A stretch of DNA of 64,000 bases, from positions 1 through 64,000 of the forward strand of contig NZ_JACHBG010000009.1 in assembly GCF_014207095.1 (NCBI RefSeq). Direction: 5' to 3'. The stretch comes from Martinezella lusitana. GTDB taxonomy: Bacteria; Pseudomonadota; Alphaproteobacteria; Rhizobiales; Rhizobiaceae. Position numbers and translations under genes: made by a program. Numbering within the stretch: the stretch's first letter is position 1; every line of letters begins with the position of its first letter. Below the pieces are notes generated by a model. It saw only the letters and a program-made list of their open reading frames with translations, had not been told where the DNA came from and did not search any database. Positions 43,860 to 52,660 of this stretch are shown one piece after another.

Positions 43860-45173
43860 ATGACGGATAAGTTCAACAGACCGATATTGACGAGTGGGTT
43901 GACGCGGCGCGGGTTTATGGCGGCGACGGCAGCCGGTGCCACCGCAATGGCAATCGGCAACCGTGCCGCTTTTGCCGCAGACGATACGCTGAAGGTCGGC
44001 TTTATCAGCCCGCGCACGGGGCCGCTTGGCGGTTTCGGTGAGACGGATGGCTATGTTCTGGATCTCGCGCGCAAGGCCCTGGCCGGCGGCCTGCAGGCCG
44101 GGGGTAAAACATGGAAGGTGGAGATCCTCGACCGCGACACGCAGTCCGATCCTTCACGGGCCGGACAATTGGCAAAGGATCTTATCAACAATCAGGCGGT
44201 GGATCTGATGCTGGCCGTTTCGACGCCGGAGACGATCAATCCCGTTGCCGATGCCTGCGAGGCGGCGGGCGTTCCCTGCCTGTCGACCGTTATGCCGTGG
44301 GAGGCCTGGTATTTCGGTCGTGGCGCCAAGCCCGGCGCACCGTCGCCGTTCAAATGGACCTATCATTTCGGCTTTGGCGTCGGAGAATTCCTGAAGACCT
44401 ATATTTCGCAGTGGAACCTGATCGAGACCAACAAGAAGGTCGGCGTCATGTATCCGAACGATGCGGATGGCAATGCGATCCGCGCCAATCTGGCGCCGGC
44501 GCTCGCCAAGGCCGGCTTCACCATCGTCGACCCCGGCGCCTACGAGACTGGAACGACAGACTTCTCCTCGCAGATCGCGCTGTTTCGCCAGGAAGGCGTG
44601 GAGATCTTCAACAGCTTCCCGATCCCGCCGGATTTCGCCGCTTTCTGGCGGCAGGCGGCGCAGCAGGGGCTCACCCAGCAGATCAAGATTTGCCAGATCG
44701 CAAAGACCGGGCTCTTTCCGTCTGACATCGAGGCGCTCGGCGATCTCGGCATGAACATCGGCAGTGCCGCCTATTGGCACAAGGCCTTTCCCTACAAGTC
44801 GACATTGACGGGTGTCTCCGGAACCGAGCTTGCCGATGGCTATGAGGCGGTAAGCGGCAAGCAATGGACTCAGCAGCTCGGTGCGAGCCTTTCGCTTCTC
44901 GATGCCGGTTTTGACGCTCTCAAGGCTGCTTCCGATGCCAAGAGCAAGGAGGCCGTCGCCAAGGCAATGAGCACGCTGAAGACAACCACGATCGCCGGAA
45001 AGGTGGACTTCACCAGCGGTCCCGTCGCCAACGTGTCTCCAGGGCCGATCATCGGCACGCAATGGGTGAAGGCGCCTGCAGGTTCGAAATTCGCGCTCGA
45101 CTATGTCGTCACTGAGCACGCGACCGATCCGAACGTGCCCGTCGCGGCCAAGCTCATTGCTTATAATGGGTGA
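43860..45173 (+). CDS. ABC importer substrate-binding protein, Liv/aromatic type
   Basis: A 437-residue periplasmic binding protein with a Tat-like signal (LTRRGFMAATAAGATAMAIG) and mature start DDTLKVGFISPRTGPLGGFG. It belongs to the branched-chain-amino-acid binding family (type I fold), members of which also bind aromatic acids. GGAGG precedes the ATG at 43860. It overlaps the first ATPase gene by 8 bp. With the neighbouring enzymes, aromatic compounds are likelier ligands than Leu/Ile/Val. Confidence 0.87.
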   Translation: MTDKFNRPILTSGLTRRGFMAATAAGATAMAIGNRAAFAADDTLKVGFISPRTGPLGGFGETDGYVLDLARKALAGGLQAGGKTWKVEILDRDTQSDPSRAGQLAKDLINNQAVDLMLAVSTPETINPVADACEAAGVPCLSTVMPWEAWYFGRGAKPGAPSPFKWTYHFGFGVGEFLKTYISQWNLIETNKKVGVMYPNDADGNAIRANLAPALAKAGFTIVDPGAYETGTTDFSSQIALFRQEGVEIFNSFPIPPDFAAFWRQAAQQGLTQQIKICQIAKTGLFPSDIEALGDLGMNIGSAAYWHKAFPYKSTLTGVSGTELADGYEAVSGKQWTQQLGASLSLLDAGFDALKAASDAKSKEAVAKAMSTLKTTTIAGKVDFTSGPVANVSPGPIIGTQWVKAPAGSKFALDYVVTEHATDPNVPVAAKLIAYNG

Positions 45174-45933
45174 GACTATCGTGCGGGAGCAAGAACGACA
45201 TAGGCCAGACCGGGATTTCCTGTCGGCCAAGGGAATCCACAAGCGCTTCGGGGCGCTTGTGGTTCTCGAAAACATCGATTTTTCCATGGGAGACGGCGAC
45301 GCCGTCGGCATTGTCGGTCCGAACGGAGCGGGAAAGACGACCTTGCTGAGCGCGCTCGCCGGTGCCTTTCCGCTGAGTGCGGGGACGATCTCCTTCGATG
45401 GAAAGAACGTCACCGCCTTGACGGCGGCCGATCGCTGTCGGTCTGGCCTGGTGCGAACGCATCAGATTCCCAAACCATTCAGTGGCATGACAACCTTCGA
45501 AAACGTCTTTGTCGCCGCCTCCCATGGCAAGGCGTCCGGGCGCGACGAGGCCTATGAGCGGGTGGTTGATTCCTTGCGGCTCTGCGGCATGCTCGGCGTC
45601 GCCAACCGCCGGGCGGACACGCTTGGCCTGCTCGACCGCAAGCGACTGGAACTGGCCCGCGCCCTTGCAACGGCCCCCCGGTTGCTGCTGCTCGACGAGA
45701 TCGGCGGTGGATTGACCGACGGCGAAGCTGCGGAACTGGTCGAGACCATTCTCGAATTGCGCCGCCGGGGCATCGGCATCGTCTGGATCGAACATATGGT
45801 CCATATCCTGCTGCAGGTCGTCGATCGGCTGATCTGCATGGATGCCGGTAAGATCATTGCCGATGGTGATCCGAAGGCTGTCATGAACGACGCCGACGTG
45901 GTGCGTGCCTACCTGGGAGGAACGCCCGCATGA
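45166..45933 (+). CDS. ABC importer ATPase, LivG type
   Basis: A 255-residue nucleotide-binding subunit: Walker A is GPNGAGKTTLL near residue 56, the Q loop and LivG-type RTHQIPKPFSGMTTFENV follow, and Walker B is LLLLDEIGGGL. The ABC signature L-S-G-G-Q is altered: at that place the sequence reads LGLLDRKRLELARAL, as in many LivG proteins. ATG 45166 overlaps the upstream stop; a GTG at 45181 is possible. ATGA overlap with the next gene. Confidence 0.9.
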   Translation: MGETIVREQERHRPDRDFLSAKGIHKRFGALVVLENIDFSMGDGDAVGIVGPNGAGKTTLLSALAGAFPLSAGTISFDGKNVTALTAADRCRSGLVRTHQIPKPFSGMTTFENVFVAASHGKASGRDEAYERVVDSLRLCGMLGVANRRADTLGLLDRKRLELARALATAPRLLLLDEIGGGLTDGEAAELVETILELRRRGIGIVWIEHMVHILLQVVDRLICMDAGKIIADGDPKAVMNDADVVRAYLGGTPA

Positions 45934-46658
45934 CGATCCTTTCCATTCGCGATCTCGATGTTCGCCACGGCTTGCTGCAAGCAGTGCGCGGCCTCAGTTT
46001 CGACCTCGCCAAGGGTGAAGTGCTCGCCCTCGTTGGAGCCAATGGTGCCGGCAAGACGACATTGCTGCGCGCCATTGCCGGCGCGCATCTTCCCGCCGGT
46101 GGTCAGATCTTGCTCGACGGCGCCGATATCACGCTCATCCCGTCGCACAAACGCATTGCGAAAGGCATTGCCCTGGTGCCGGAAGGCAGGCGGTTGTTTT
46201 CGCAAATGACGGTCGAGGAAAATCTGCTGCTCGGCAAGAGTTCGGGCCGCAAGGGCGCCTGGACGGTCGAGAGGGTCTTCGACGCCTTTCCGAATCTGAA
46301 GCCGCGCCGCCATGCCAAGACCGGCCATTTGTCGGGTGGCGAACAGCAAGCGACTGCGATCGGCCGGGCGCTGATGAGCAATCCCGATATTCTGCTGCTC
46401 GACGAGGTATCGCTTGGGCTATCGCCGCTGGTCGTGGATCGGGTTTACCAACAGCTGCAAGGCCTTTTGTCATCCGGCACGACGATCGTTCTCGTGGAGC
46501 AGGACCTGTCGCGGGCGATGAGCGTGGCAAACCGCATCATCTGCATGCTCGAGGGGCATATCGTCCTTGATAGACCGGCGTCAGGCGTCACGCGCGACGA
46601 TGTCACCAGAGCCTATTTCGGCCTGCATCGGGCAACGGCCGAAAGGAGCGCGTCATGA
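45930..46658 (+). CDS. ABC importer ATPase, LivF type
   Basis: A 242-residue ATPase: Walker A GANGAGKTTLL near 37, signature LSGGEQQATAIGRALMS near 135, and Walker B ILLLDEVSLGLSP. The LVPEGRRLFSQMTVEENLLL segment is typical of LivF. It overlaps both neighbours by 4 bp, so the importer genes are translationally coupled. Confidence 0.92.
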   Translation: MTILSIRDLDVRHGLLQAVRGLSFDLAKGEVLALVGANGAGKTTLLRAIAGAHLPAGGQILLDGADITLIPSHKRIAKGIALVPEGRRLFSQMTVEENLLLGKSSGRKGAWTVERVFDAFPNLKPRRHAKTGHLSGGEQQATAIGRALMSNPDILLLDEVSLGLSPLVVDRVYQQLQGLLSSGTTIVLVEQDLSRAMSVANRIICMLEGHIVLDRPASGVTRDDVTRAYFGLHRATAERSAS

Positions 46659-47551
46659 TCAATACCTTGCTTCAAGGTGTCCTGCTCGGTGGCTATTATG
46701 CCGTCATCGCCTGCGGATTGTCCTTCATGTTCTCGGTCATGCGCGTCATCAATCTCGCGCATGGCAGCCTTGCCGTCGTCGCTGCCTACGGCCTTTGGTT
46801 GCTGGCTGCGAAACTCGGCGTTCCGCCTTTCGCCGGCTTGCTGATCGTCCTGCCAGTCATGGCGGTCATGGGTTGGGTGCTGCAGAGATTTGTGCTCGAG
46901 CGAAGCGCTCGCGGCGGCACGCTTCTGCCGATCCTGACGACGTTCGGCTTGTCGATCGTGATCGACAATCTGCTGTTCGAGCAGTTCGGCGCCGACACGC
47001 GCTCGCTGGCGCCGTTTATCGGCAATCTCTCTTACGCTTCTTGGCAACTGCCGGGCCATATCTTCGTCGGTAAGCTGGCCGTGCTGATGATGGCGAGCGC
47101 GATCGTTATTCTCGGCTGCCTGCAGCTCTTCCTCAGCCGTTTCGCCCTCGGCCGGTCCATTCGTGCGACGGCGGAGGATCCCGATACGGCAGGTCTCGTC
47201 GGCATCGACGCTCGCAAGGTCAATGCGGTTGCAACCGCGATTACCATGGTCACCGTAGGCATCGCCGGGGCGTTCCTCGCGATGCGGGCGACCTTCAATC
47301 CCTATTCGGGTGGGCCGCAGCTGCTGTTTGCGTTTGAAGCGGCGGTGATCGGCGGTGCGGGTTCTCTCTGGGGAACCCTGTTTGGCGGCATCGTTCTCGG
47401 CCTGGCGCAATCCATCGGCGCTCAAATCCACCCGCAGGGTTTCCTGATCGGTGGCCACATCGCCTTTCTGCTCGTCCTATTCGTTCGGCTCCGCCAGCTC
47501 CCTTTGCCGGGGCTCAGTAGGATCCGCGCTCTTCTTCGGAGCCCGACATGA
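46655..47551 (+). CDS. ABC importer permease, LivH type
   Basis: A 298-residue inner-membrane permease with about 8 helices. GYYAVIACGLSFMFSVMRVI and NLAHGSLAVV near the N-terminus and ATAEDPDTAGLVGIDARKVN near residue 170 are LivH-type signatures. Four-base overlaps on both sides keep it within the importer operon. Confidence 0.92.
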   Translation: MINTLLQGVLLGGYYAVIACGLSFMFSVMRVINLAHGSLAVVAAYGLWLLAAKLGVPPFAGLLIVLPVMAVMGWVLQRFVLERSARGGTLLPILTTFGLSIVIDNLLFEQFGADTRSLAPFIGNLSYASWQLPGHIFVGKLAVLMMASAIVILGCLQLFLSRFALGRSIRATAEDPDTAGLVGIDARKVNAVATAITMVTVGIAGAFLAMRATFNPYSGGPQLLFAFEAAVIGGAGSLWGTLFGGIVLGLAQSIGAQIHPQGFLIGGHIAFLLVLFVRLRQLPLPGLSRIRALLRSPT

Positions 47552-48567
47552 CCACGATTGTTCCCGGAATATCTGTCGAGCGCTGGACCGCCTCGTCCCG
47601 ACGGACATTGGCTCTGATGATCGTTGTTGTCATCCTGTTGGCCGCTTCGCCCGCGGTTCTCGCGGCCGGCGCCATCGACCGGATGACCACGCTGTTCATT
47701 TACGTCGTCCTTGCTGCCATGTGGAATGCGCTGGCGGGCTTCGGCGGTCTGGTTTCCGTCGGCCAGCAGGTCTTCTTCGGTCTCGGCGCCTATTTCACCA
47801 TTCGTCTGGCGGATGCAGGACTGGATCCATTTGTCTCGGTGTTTGCCGCGGCTGTTATCACCGGCATTCTGTCCGTGCCGTTGTCATGGCTCATGCTGCG
47901 GCTGAAGGGTGGGGAATTTGCGATCGGCATGTGGGTGCTCGCCGAGCTTGCCCATCTGCTCGTCAATCTCGATCGGCTCATTCAGGGGGAAACCGGCACC
48001 TCGCTCATTGCATTGAATGGCTATGACAACAGTGTGCGGCGAGTGGCGATCTACTGGCTGGCACTTGCAGCGATGATCGCCTTGCTTGGTGCCCTCTTTG
48101 CCCTGATGCGCAGCCGGGCTGGCGCTGCGATGCAGGCGATCCGTGACAATGAGGACGCAGCAACCTCAGTCGGCGTCCGCGTCGCCGCGACCAAGCGATT
48201 GCTCTTCGTTCTTGCTGCTTTTGGTATCGCCGTTGCCGGCGGATTGTGGCTGGCGACCGCGGTCACCTTCCAGCCAAAGACCTATTTCAGCGTGCAATGG
48301 ACGGCCTACATGATCTTCATGGTGCTCGTGGGCGGCATCGGCAAGTTCGAGGGCGCGATCCTCGGGGCGCTGTTGTTCTTCGTGATTGAAACCGTCTTTG
48401 GCGGGACGGGGGTCTGGTATCTGGTTGGTCTCGGCGCGGCAGCTCTGCTGTTTTCGCTCTATTTGCCGCAGGGTCTGTGGGGCGCGATCGAGCGACGCTT
48501 TGATCTCCAATTGTTGCCGGTCGGCTACCGGCTGACCATCTCGGATCTTTTCAAAGACAAGCAATAG
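47548..48567 (+). CDS. ABC importer permease, LivM type
   Basis: A 339-residue permease with about 9-10 helices; GGLVSVGQQVFFGLGAYFTI near residue 65, AIRDNEDAATSVGVRVAATK near 192 and VGGIGKFEGAILGALLFF near 263 are LivM hallmarks. It closes the importer; the SDR gene follows after 41 bp. Confidence 0.92.
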   Translation: MTTIVPGISVERWTASSRRTLALMIVVVILLAASPAVLAAGAIDRMTTLFIYVVLAAMWNALAGFGGLVSVGQQVFFGLGAYFTIRLADAGLDPFVSVFAAAVITGILSVPLSWLMLRLKGGEFAIGMWVLAELAHLLVNLDRLIQGETGTSLIALNGYDNSVRRVAIYWLALAAMIALLGALFALMRSRAGAAMQAIRDNEDAATSVGVRVAATKRLLFVLAAFGIAVAGGLWLATAVTFQPKTYFSVQWTAYMIFMVLVGGIGKFEGAILGALLFFVIETVFGGTGVWYLVGLGAAALLFSLYLPQGLWGAIERRFDLQLLPVGYRLTISDLFKDKQ

Positions 48568-48608
48568 CGACACAGCCAATCGTCGCGTTTCATGAGGAAG
48601 GTGAAATC

Positions 48609-49394
48609 ATGCTTTTCGGCAAGACCATCGTCGTCACCGGGGTCGCTTCGGGTATAGGCGCACGCACCGCTGAACTTGCGGGCCAGTTGGGCGCTGATGT
48701 TATCGGGATCGACGTGCGCGAACCATCGCAGGGCATCGCGTCCTTCATCAAAGGCGACATTTCGAACGCTGCGGGCGTGGCCGATATCGTCAGGCAATTG
48801 CCTCGCAGGGTCGACGCATTGGCCAACGTCGCCGGCCTTTCCGGCAGTACTGGTATCGCGGCAACGCTTGCGGTCAATTTCTATGGCCTGCGGGCGCTTT
48901 CGCAGGTGGTCGCCCCTCATTTGCGGGAGGGGGGCGCGATCGTCAACGTCGCCTCGATCGCAGGCTATGGTTGGCGGGCCAATCTGGAGCGGGCAAAGAC
49001 GCTGACGGCGATCGAGGGCTTTCCCGACGTCGCTGCCGTCGCTGCGGAGCACGGCTTGAAGAACGAAGAGGGTTATCCGCTGTCCAAGGAATTGCTACTG
49101 CTCTGGACCATGCAGGCGGCCCATCAGCCGCTGTTCAGGGATCGCGGCATTCGCGTCAACGCCATTAGCCCCGGCCCGGTGGAGACGCCGATCCTCAAGC
49201 AATTCCGCGCGGTGCTCGGTGACGAGCGCGTCGATAGCGACATCACGCGCGTCGGGCGGGCCGGAACGTCAGCTGACATCGCGCCTGCGATCCTGTTCCT
49301 CTGCTCGGATGGCGCGCGCTGGGTAAGCGGCGCCAATCTTCCGGTCGATGGCGGGCTCGAAGCCTCCATCAATGCCGATGTCCTCGGCTTCTAA
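48609..49394 (+). CDS. short-chain dehydrogenase, coniferyl-alcohol-dehydrogenase-like
   Basis: A 261-residue SDR. The cofactor site is TGVASGIGARTAE (residues about 10-22), the catalytic Ser is in NVASIAGYGW, and Tyr-x3-Lys is in GYPLSKELLLLW. The long insert before the Tyr and the RVNAISPGPVETPILKQF region closely follow Pseudomonas CalA, which oxidises coniferyl alcohol to the aldehyde. Together with two aromatic-type aldehyde dehydrogenases this suggests a phenylpropanoid alcohol pathway. Steroid/carbonyl reductases are the alternative. Confidence 0.82.
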   Translation: MLFGKTIVVTGVASGIGARTAELAGQLGADVIGIDVREPSQGIASFIKGDISNAAGVADIVRQLPRRVDALANVAGLSGSTGIAATLAVNFYGLRALSQVVAPHLREGGAIVNVASIAGYGWRANLERAKTLTAIEGFPDVAAVAAEHGLKNEEGYPLSKELLLLWTMQAAHQPLFRDRGIRVNAISPGPVETPILKQFRAVLGDERVDSDITRVGRAGTSADIAPAILFLCSDGARWVSGANLPVDGGLEASINADVLGF

Positions 49395-49432
49395 AGCGCA
49401 TCGCGAACCTTCGGGTTCGCTCCTCGCGCTTT
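49393..49432 (+). terminator. UUCG-capped hairpin after the SDR gene
   Basis: Outer arms AAAGCGC/GCGCTTT and inner arms GCGAACC/GGTTCGC enclose a stable TTCG loop. The structure begins in the SDR stop codon. Without a long T run it may attenuate rather than fully stop transcription into the next aldehyde dehydrogenase gene. Confidence 0.6.
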
Positions 49433-49452
49433 AGGTCTTTGAGTTCACGCAT

Positions 49453-49485
49453 GTCGCGCAAAACCGCTACGCACTTTTGCGCGAC
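49453..49485. repeat. rhizobial intergenic palindrome
   Basis: GTCGCGCAAAA and TTTTGCGCGAC are perfect 11-bp arms around an 11-base loop. This short palindrome recurs between genes in rhizobial chromosomes; a degraded copy is at 18877-18917. It lies between the SDR gene and the second aldehyde dehydrogenase. Confidence 0.75.
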
Positions 49486-49519
49486 TGCATTGGAAAACAT
49501 CCTCATCAGGAGACAACAG

Positions 49520-50965
49520 ATGAATATTTCCCTTCTCATCAACGGCGTCGACAGGCCGGCGGCCAGCGGGCGCACTTATGACCGCCTCGACCCCTTTACC
49601 GAGAAGCTCGCAAGCCGCGCACCGGCCGCTGGTCTTGAAGATGTTGCCGCCGCGATCGAGGCGGCTTCCAACGCCTTTTCCGCATGGTCGAGCACCGGTC
49701 CAGGGCAACGTCGCACGATCTTGGCGAAGGCGGCCGATATCATGGATGCGAAGGTCGGTGAATTCACGCGCCTGATGATGGAAGAGACAGGCGCGACGGC
49801 ACCCTGGGCCGGCTTCAACGTCATGCTGGCGGCCAATATCCTGCGCGAGGCCGCGGCGATGACCACCCAGATCGGCGGCGAGATCATTCCGTCAGACAAA
49901 CCCGGCACGCTTGCCATGGGTGTGCGTCAGGCGGCCGGTGTCTGCCTTGCCATCGCACCCTGGAATGCACCTGTCATTCTCGCCACACGCGCGATCGCCA
50001 TGCCGATCGCCTGCGGCAACACCGTCATCCTGAAAGCCTCCGAGCAGTGCCCCGGCACGCAGCGGCTGATCGCGACCGCATTGACGGAGGCCGGCCTTCC
50101 TGCCGGGGTTATCAACGTCATCACCAACGCACCCGAAGATGCGCCTCGGATCGTCGAAGCGCTGATCGCACACCCCGCAGTACGTCGCGTCAACTTCACC
50201 GGCTCCACCAAGGTCGGCAAGATCATCGCGGAGCTCAGCGGCAAGCATCTGAAGCCTGCACTGCTGGAACTTGGCGGCAAGGCGCCGCTCGTTGTGCTTG
50301 ACGACGCGGATATCGATGGGGCCGTCAATGCCGCCATTTTCGGTGCCTTCATGCATCAGGGCCAGATCTGCATGTCGACGGAGCGCATTATTGTGCATCA
50401 GGCTGTTGCCGATGCCTTCGTTGCCAAGCTCGCCGCGCGCGCCGCAGCACTTCCGGCCGGCGATCCGCGCGGTCATGTGGTCCTCGGCTCGCTGATCAGC
50501 CTCGATGCAGCCAAGAAGATGGAAGAGCTGATTGCCGATGCGCAGGCAAAGGGAGCCAAACTGGTTGCGGGCGGCAAGCGCACCGGCACCGTCGTCGAGG
50601 CGACGCTGCTCGATTTCGTGACACCGGATATGCGGGTCTATGCTGAAGAATCCTTCGGTCCGGTGAAGCCGATCATCCGCGTCGCCGATGAAGACGAAGC
50701 CGTACGTGTCGCCAACGATACCGAATATGGTCTCTCGTCGGCCATCTTCAGTCGCGACGTGCAGCGCGCCCTGGCCGTGGCGGCGCGTATCCAGTCCGGC
50801 ATCTGCCACATCAACGGCCCGACCCTGAACGACGAGGCGCAAATGCCGTTCGGCGGCGTCAAGGGCAGCGGCTATGGCCGCTTCGGTGGGAAGGCGGCAA
50901 TTGCTGAATTCACCGATCTCAGATGGATTACCATCGAAGATCCGGCGCAGCATTATCCCTTCTGA
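49520..50965 (+). CDS. aldehyde dehydrogenase, vanillin/salicylaldehyde type, copy 2
   Basis: A 481-residue enzyme paralogous over its whole length to the 42339 product: FTGSTKVGK, LELGGKAPL with the catalytic Glu and HQGQICMSTERI with the catalytic Cys. Start ATG 49520 (MNISLLINGVD) follows CAGGAGACAACAG. Two close paralogues flanking one importer and one SDR suggest successive aldehyde steps, for example coniferyl aldehyde and vanillin; which does which cannot be told. A long hairpin follows. Confidence 0.9.
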   Translation: MNISLLINGVDRPAASGRTYDRLDPFTEKLASRAPAAGLEDVAAAIEAASNAFSAWSSTGPGQRRTILAKAADIMDAKVGEFTRLMMEETGATAPWAGFNVMLAANILREAAAMTTQIGGEIIPSDKPGTLAMGVRQAAGVCLAIAPWNAPVILATRAIAMPIACGNTVILKASEQCPGTQRLIATALTEAGLPAGVINVITNAPEDAPRIVEALIAHPAVRRVNFTGSTKVGKIIAELSGKHLKPALLELGGKAPLVVLDDADIDGAVNAAIFGAFMHQGQICMSTERIIVHQAVADAFVAKLAARAAALPAGDPRGHVVLGSLISLDAAKKMEELIADAQAKGAKLVAGGKRTGTVVEATLLDFVTPDMRVYAEESFGPVKPIIRVADEDEAVRVANDTEYGLSSAIFSRDVQRALAVAARIQSGICHINGPTLNDEAQMPFGGVKGSGYGRFGGKAAIAEFTDLRWITIEDPAQHYPF

Positions 50966-50972
50966 TCAAACG

Positions 50973-51010
50973 GCATTGCGGCGGCCAAAGCGTGTTGGCC
51001 GCCGCAATGC
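50973..51010. terminator. 16-bp perfect hairpin after aldehyde dehydrogenase 2
   Basis: GCATTGCGGCGGCCAA and TTGGCCGCCGCAATGC pair perfectly around a 6-base loop, 7 bases after the stop. It separates the convergent aldehyde dehydrogenase gene and the aceA operon; no T run on the plus side. Confidence 0.7.
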
Positions 51011-51041
51011 GAATTCACCGCATGCTCCTGAGCTGCGCCCG

Positions 51042-51287
51042 TCAGGCAGGACGAGCCGCATTGGCGACGACGACCGGGATCAACAGGTCGCCCCAGTTGC
51101 CGTCCCCGCCATGGTGGCGGGACGAGCGGACGAGTTCGACGGAGACGCCCGCCTCGACCGCATTCATGACCGCCTGGTTGAGGCGGTGCAGTTCATTGGC
51201 CAGCATGCGGATAACGGCCTGCTGATCGGAATTCATGGTGAGAGATTGCTCCTCGGCTCTCTCGCGAACGCGTGCTATCGACGGCAT
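51042..51287 (-). CDS. small conserved-looking protein downstream of aceA
   Basis: An 81-residue protein starting MPSIARVRERAEEQSLTMNS, preceded by GGAGGAGAAAGAC. It is helical (NELHRLNQAVMNAVEAGVSV) with a C-terminal VRSSRHHGGDGNWGDLLIPV segment. No signal peptide. It begins 26 bp after the aceA stop on the same strand, so it is probably co-transcribed with isocitrate lyase. Family not recognised; a link to the glyoxylate shunt is positional only. Confidence 0.68.
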   Translation of the reverse strand: MPSIARVRERAEEQSLTMNSDQQAVIRMLANELHRLNQAVMNAVEAGVSVELVRSSRHHGGDGNWGDLLIPVVVANAARPA

Positions 51288-51313
51288 GTCTTTCTCCTCC
51301 TTTGATCTCGATT

Positions 51314-52603
51314 TCACTCTGCTGCCGGTTTGAACTGGGCATGCTCGGTCGAGCCGTGCATGGCCGTAGTCGATGACTGGCCGCCGGTGATTGCCAGCGA
51401 CACCGCGTCGAAATAGCCGGTTCCGACTTCGCGCTGGTGCTTGGTGGCGGTGTAACCATTGACCTCCGCTGCGAATTCCGCCTGCTGCAGCTCGGAATAG
51501 GCAGCCATTTGGCGGGCCTTGTAGCCGCGGGCAAGCTCGAACATGCCGAAGTTCAGCTGATGGAAGCCGGCAAGCGTTATGAACTGGAACTTGTAGCCCA
51601 TCGCCCCCAGCTCGCGCTGGAACTTGGCGATCGTCGCATCGTCCAGGTTCTTCTTCCAATTGAACGACGGCGAGCAATTGTAGGCAAGCAGCTTGCCCGG
51701 ATGTACCCGATGCACGCCTTCCGCGAACTTCCGCGCCTGCTCGAGATCCGGCTTCGACGTCTCGCACCAGATGAGATCGCAATTCGGTGCGTAGGCGACG
51801 GCGCGGGCGATGCAGGGCTCGATGCCATTCTTGACCTGATAAAAGCCCTCGATCGTACGTCCCGCATCGTAATCGACGAAAGGCTGGTCGCGTTCGTCGA
51901 TGTCGGAGGTCAGGAGCTTGGCGGCTTCCGCGTCGGTCCGCGCAACGACCAATGTCGGTACGCCCATGACGTCGGCCGCCAGACGAGCTGCGTTGAGATT
52001 GCGGATGTGGGCGGCGGTCGGGATCAGAACCTTGCCGCCAAGATGGCCGCACTTCTTCTCCGATGCCAGCTGATCCTCGAAATGGACGCCTGCAGCGCCT
52101 GCCTCGATATAGGCCTTCATGATCTCGAAGGCATTAAGAGGGCCGCCGAAGCCGGCTTCGGCGTCGGCAACGATCGGAGCGAACCAGGTGTCGACCGACA
52201 GACCTTTTCCTTCTGCGGTCTCGATCTGGTCTGCGCGCTGCAGTGTCCGGTTGATGCGCTTCGCCAGTTCCGGACCGGCATTGGCCGGGTAGAGGGACTG
52301 GTCGGGATACATGGCCGATGCGGTGTTGGCGTCCGCAGCAACTTGCCATCCCGACAGGTAGATCGCCTTCAATCCGGCGCGAACCATCTGCATGGCCTGA
52401 TTGCCGGAAAGCGCTCCGAGTGCGTTGACGAAATCTTCTTCGTGGATGAGCTGCCACAGGCGGTTTGCACCCATCTCGGCCAGGGAGTGGCGAATGGCGA
52501 CAGATCCGCGCAGCCGCTTCACATCCTCGGCGGTATAGGGCCGTTCGACGCCATCGAAACGGCCTGTCGGTGCGCTTGGAACCAGTTTGTAAAAATCTGT
52601 CAT
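51314..52603 (-). CDS. aceA: isocitrate lyase
   Basis: A 429-residue enzyme that cleaves isocitrate to glyoxylate and succinate, for growth on acetate and fatty acids. The catalytic KKCGHLGGKVL segment is near residue 189 and substrate motifs NCSPSFNWKKNLDD (near 315) and TLAGFHQLNFGMFELARGY are present. ATG 52603 (MTDFYKLVPSAPTG) was chosen over an upstream one; GGGAGACTGGC precedes it. It is divergent from an ScfR/RamB-like regulator, the expected control of this gene. Confidence 0.96.
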   Translation of the reverse strand: MTDFYKLVPSAPTGRFDGVERPYTAEDVKRLRGSVAIRHSLAEMGANRLWQLIHEEDFVNALGALSGNQAMQMVRAGLKAIYLSGWQVAADANTASAMYPDQSLYPANAGPELAKRINRTLQRADQIETAEGKGLSVDTWFAPIVADAEAGFGGPLNAFEIMKAYIEAGAAGVHFEDQLASEKKCGHLGGKVLIPTAAHIRNLNAARLAADVMGVPTLVVARTDAEAAKLLTSDIDERDQPFVDYDAGRTIEGFYQVKNGIEPCIARAVAYAPNCDLIWCETSKPDLEQARKFAEGVHRVHPGKLLAYNCSPSFNWKKNLDDATIAKFQRELGAMGYKFQFITLAGFHQLNFGMFELARGYKARQMAAYSELQQAEFAAEVNGYTATKHQREVGTGYFDAVSLAITGGQSSTTAMHGSTEHAQFKPAAE

Positions 52604-52660
52604 GCCAGTCTCCCAATGCTGTTCTTCTGATCGTGATGTCGATGTTGAATGCATGACGAT

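Noticed and set aside
44154..45413. A 419-codon open frame on the minus strand opposite the Liv-type binding protein
   Set aside because: It runs opposite a well-supported gene and has no family motif; other antisense frames in the Liv and aldehyde dehydrogenase genes were dropped for the same reason.
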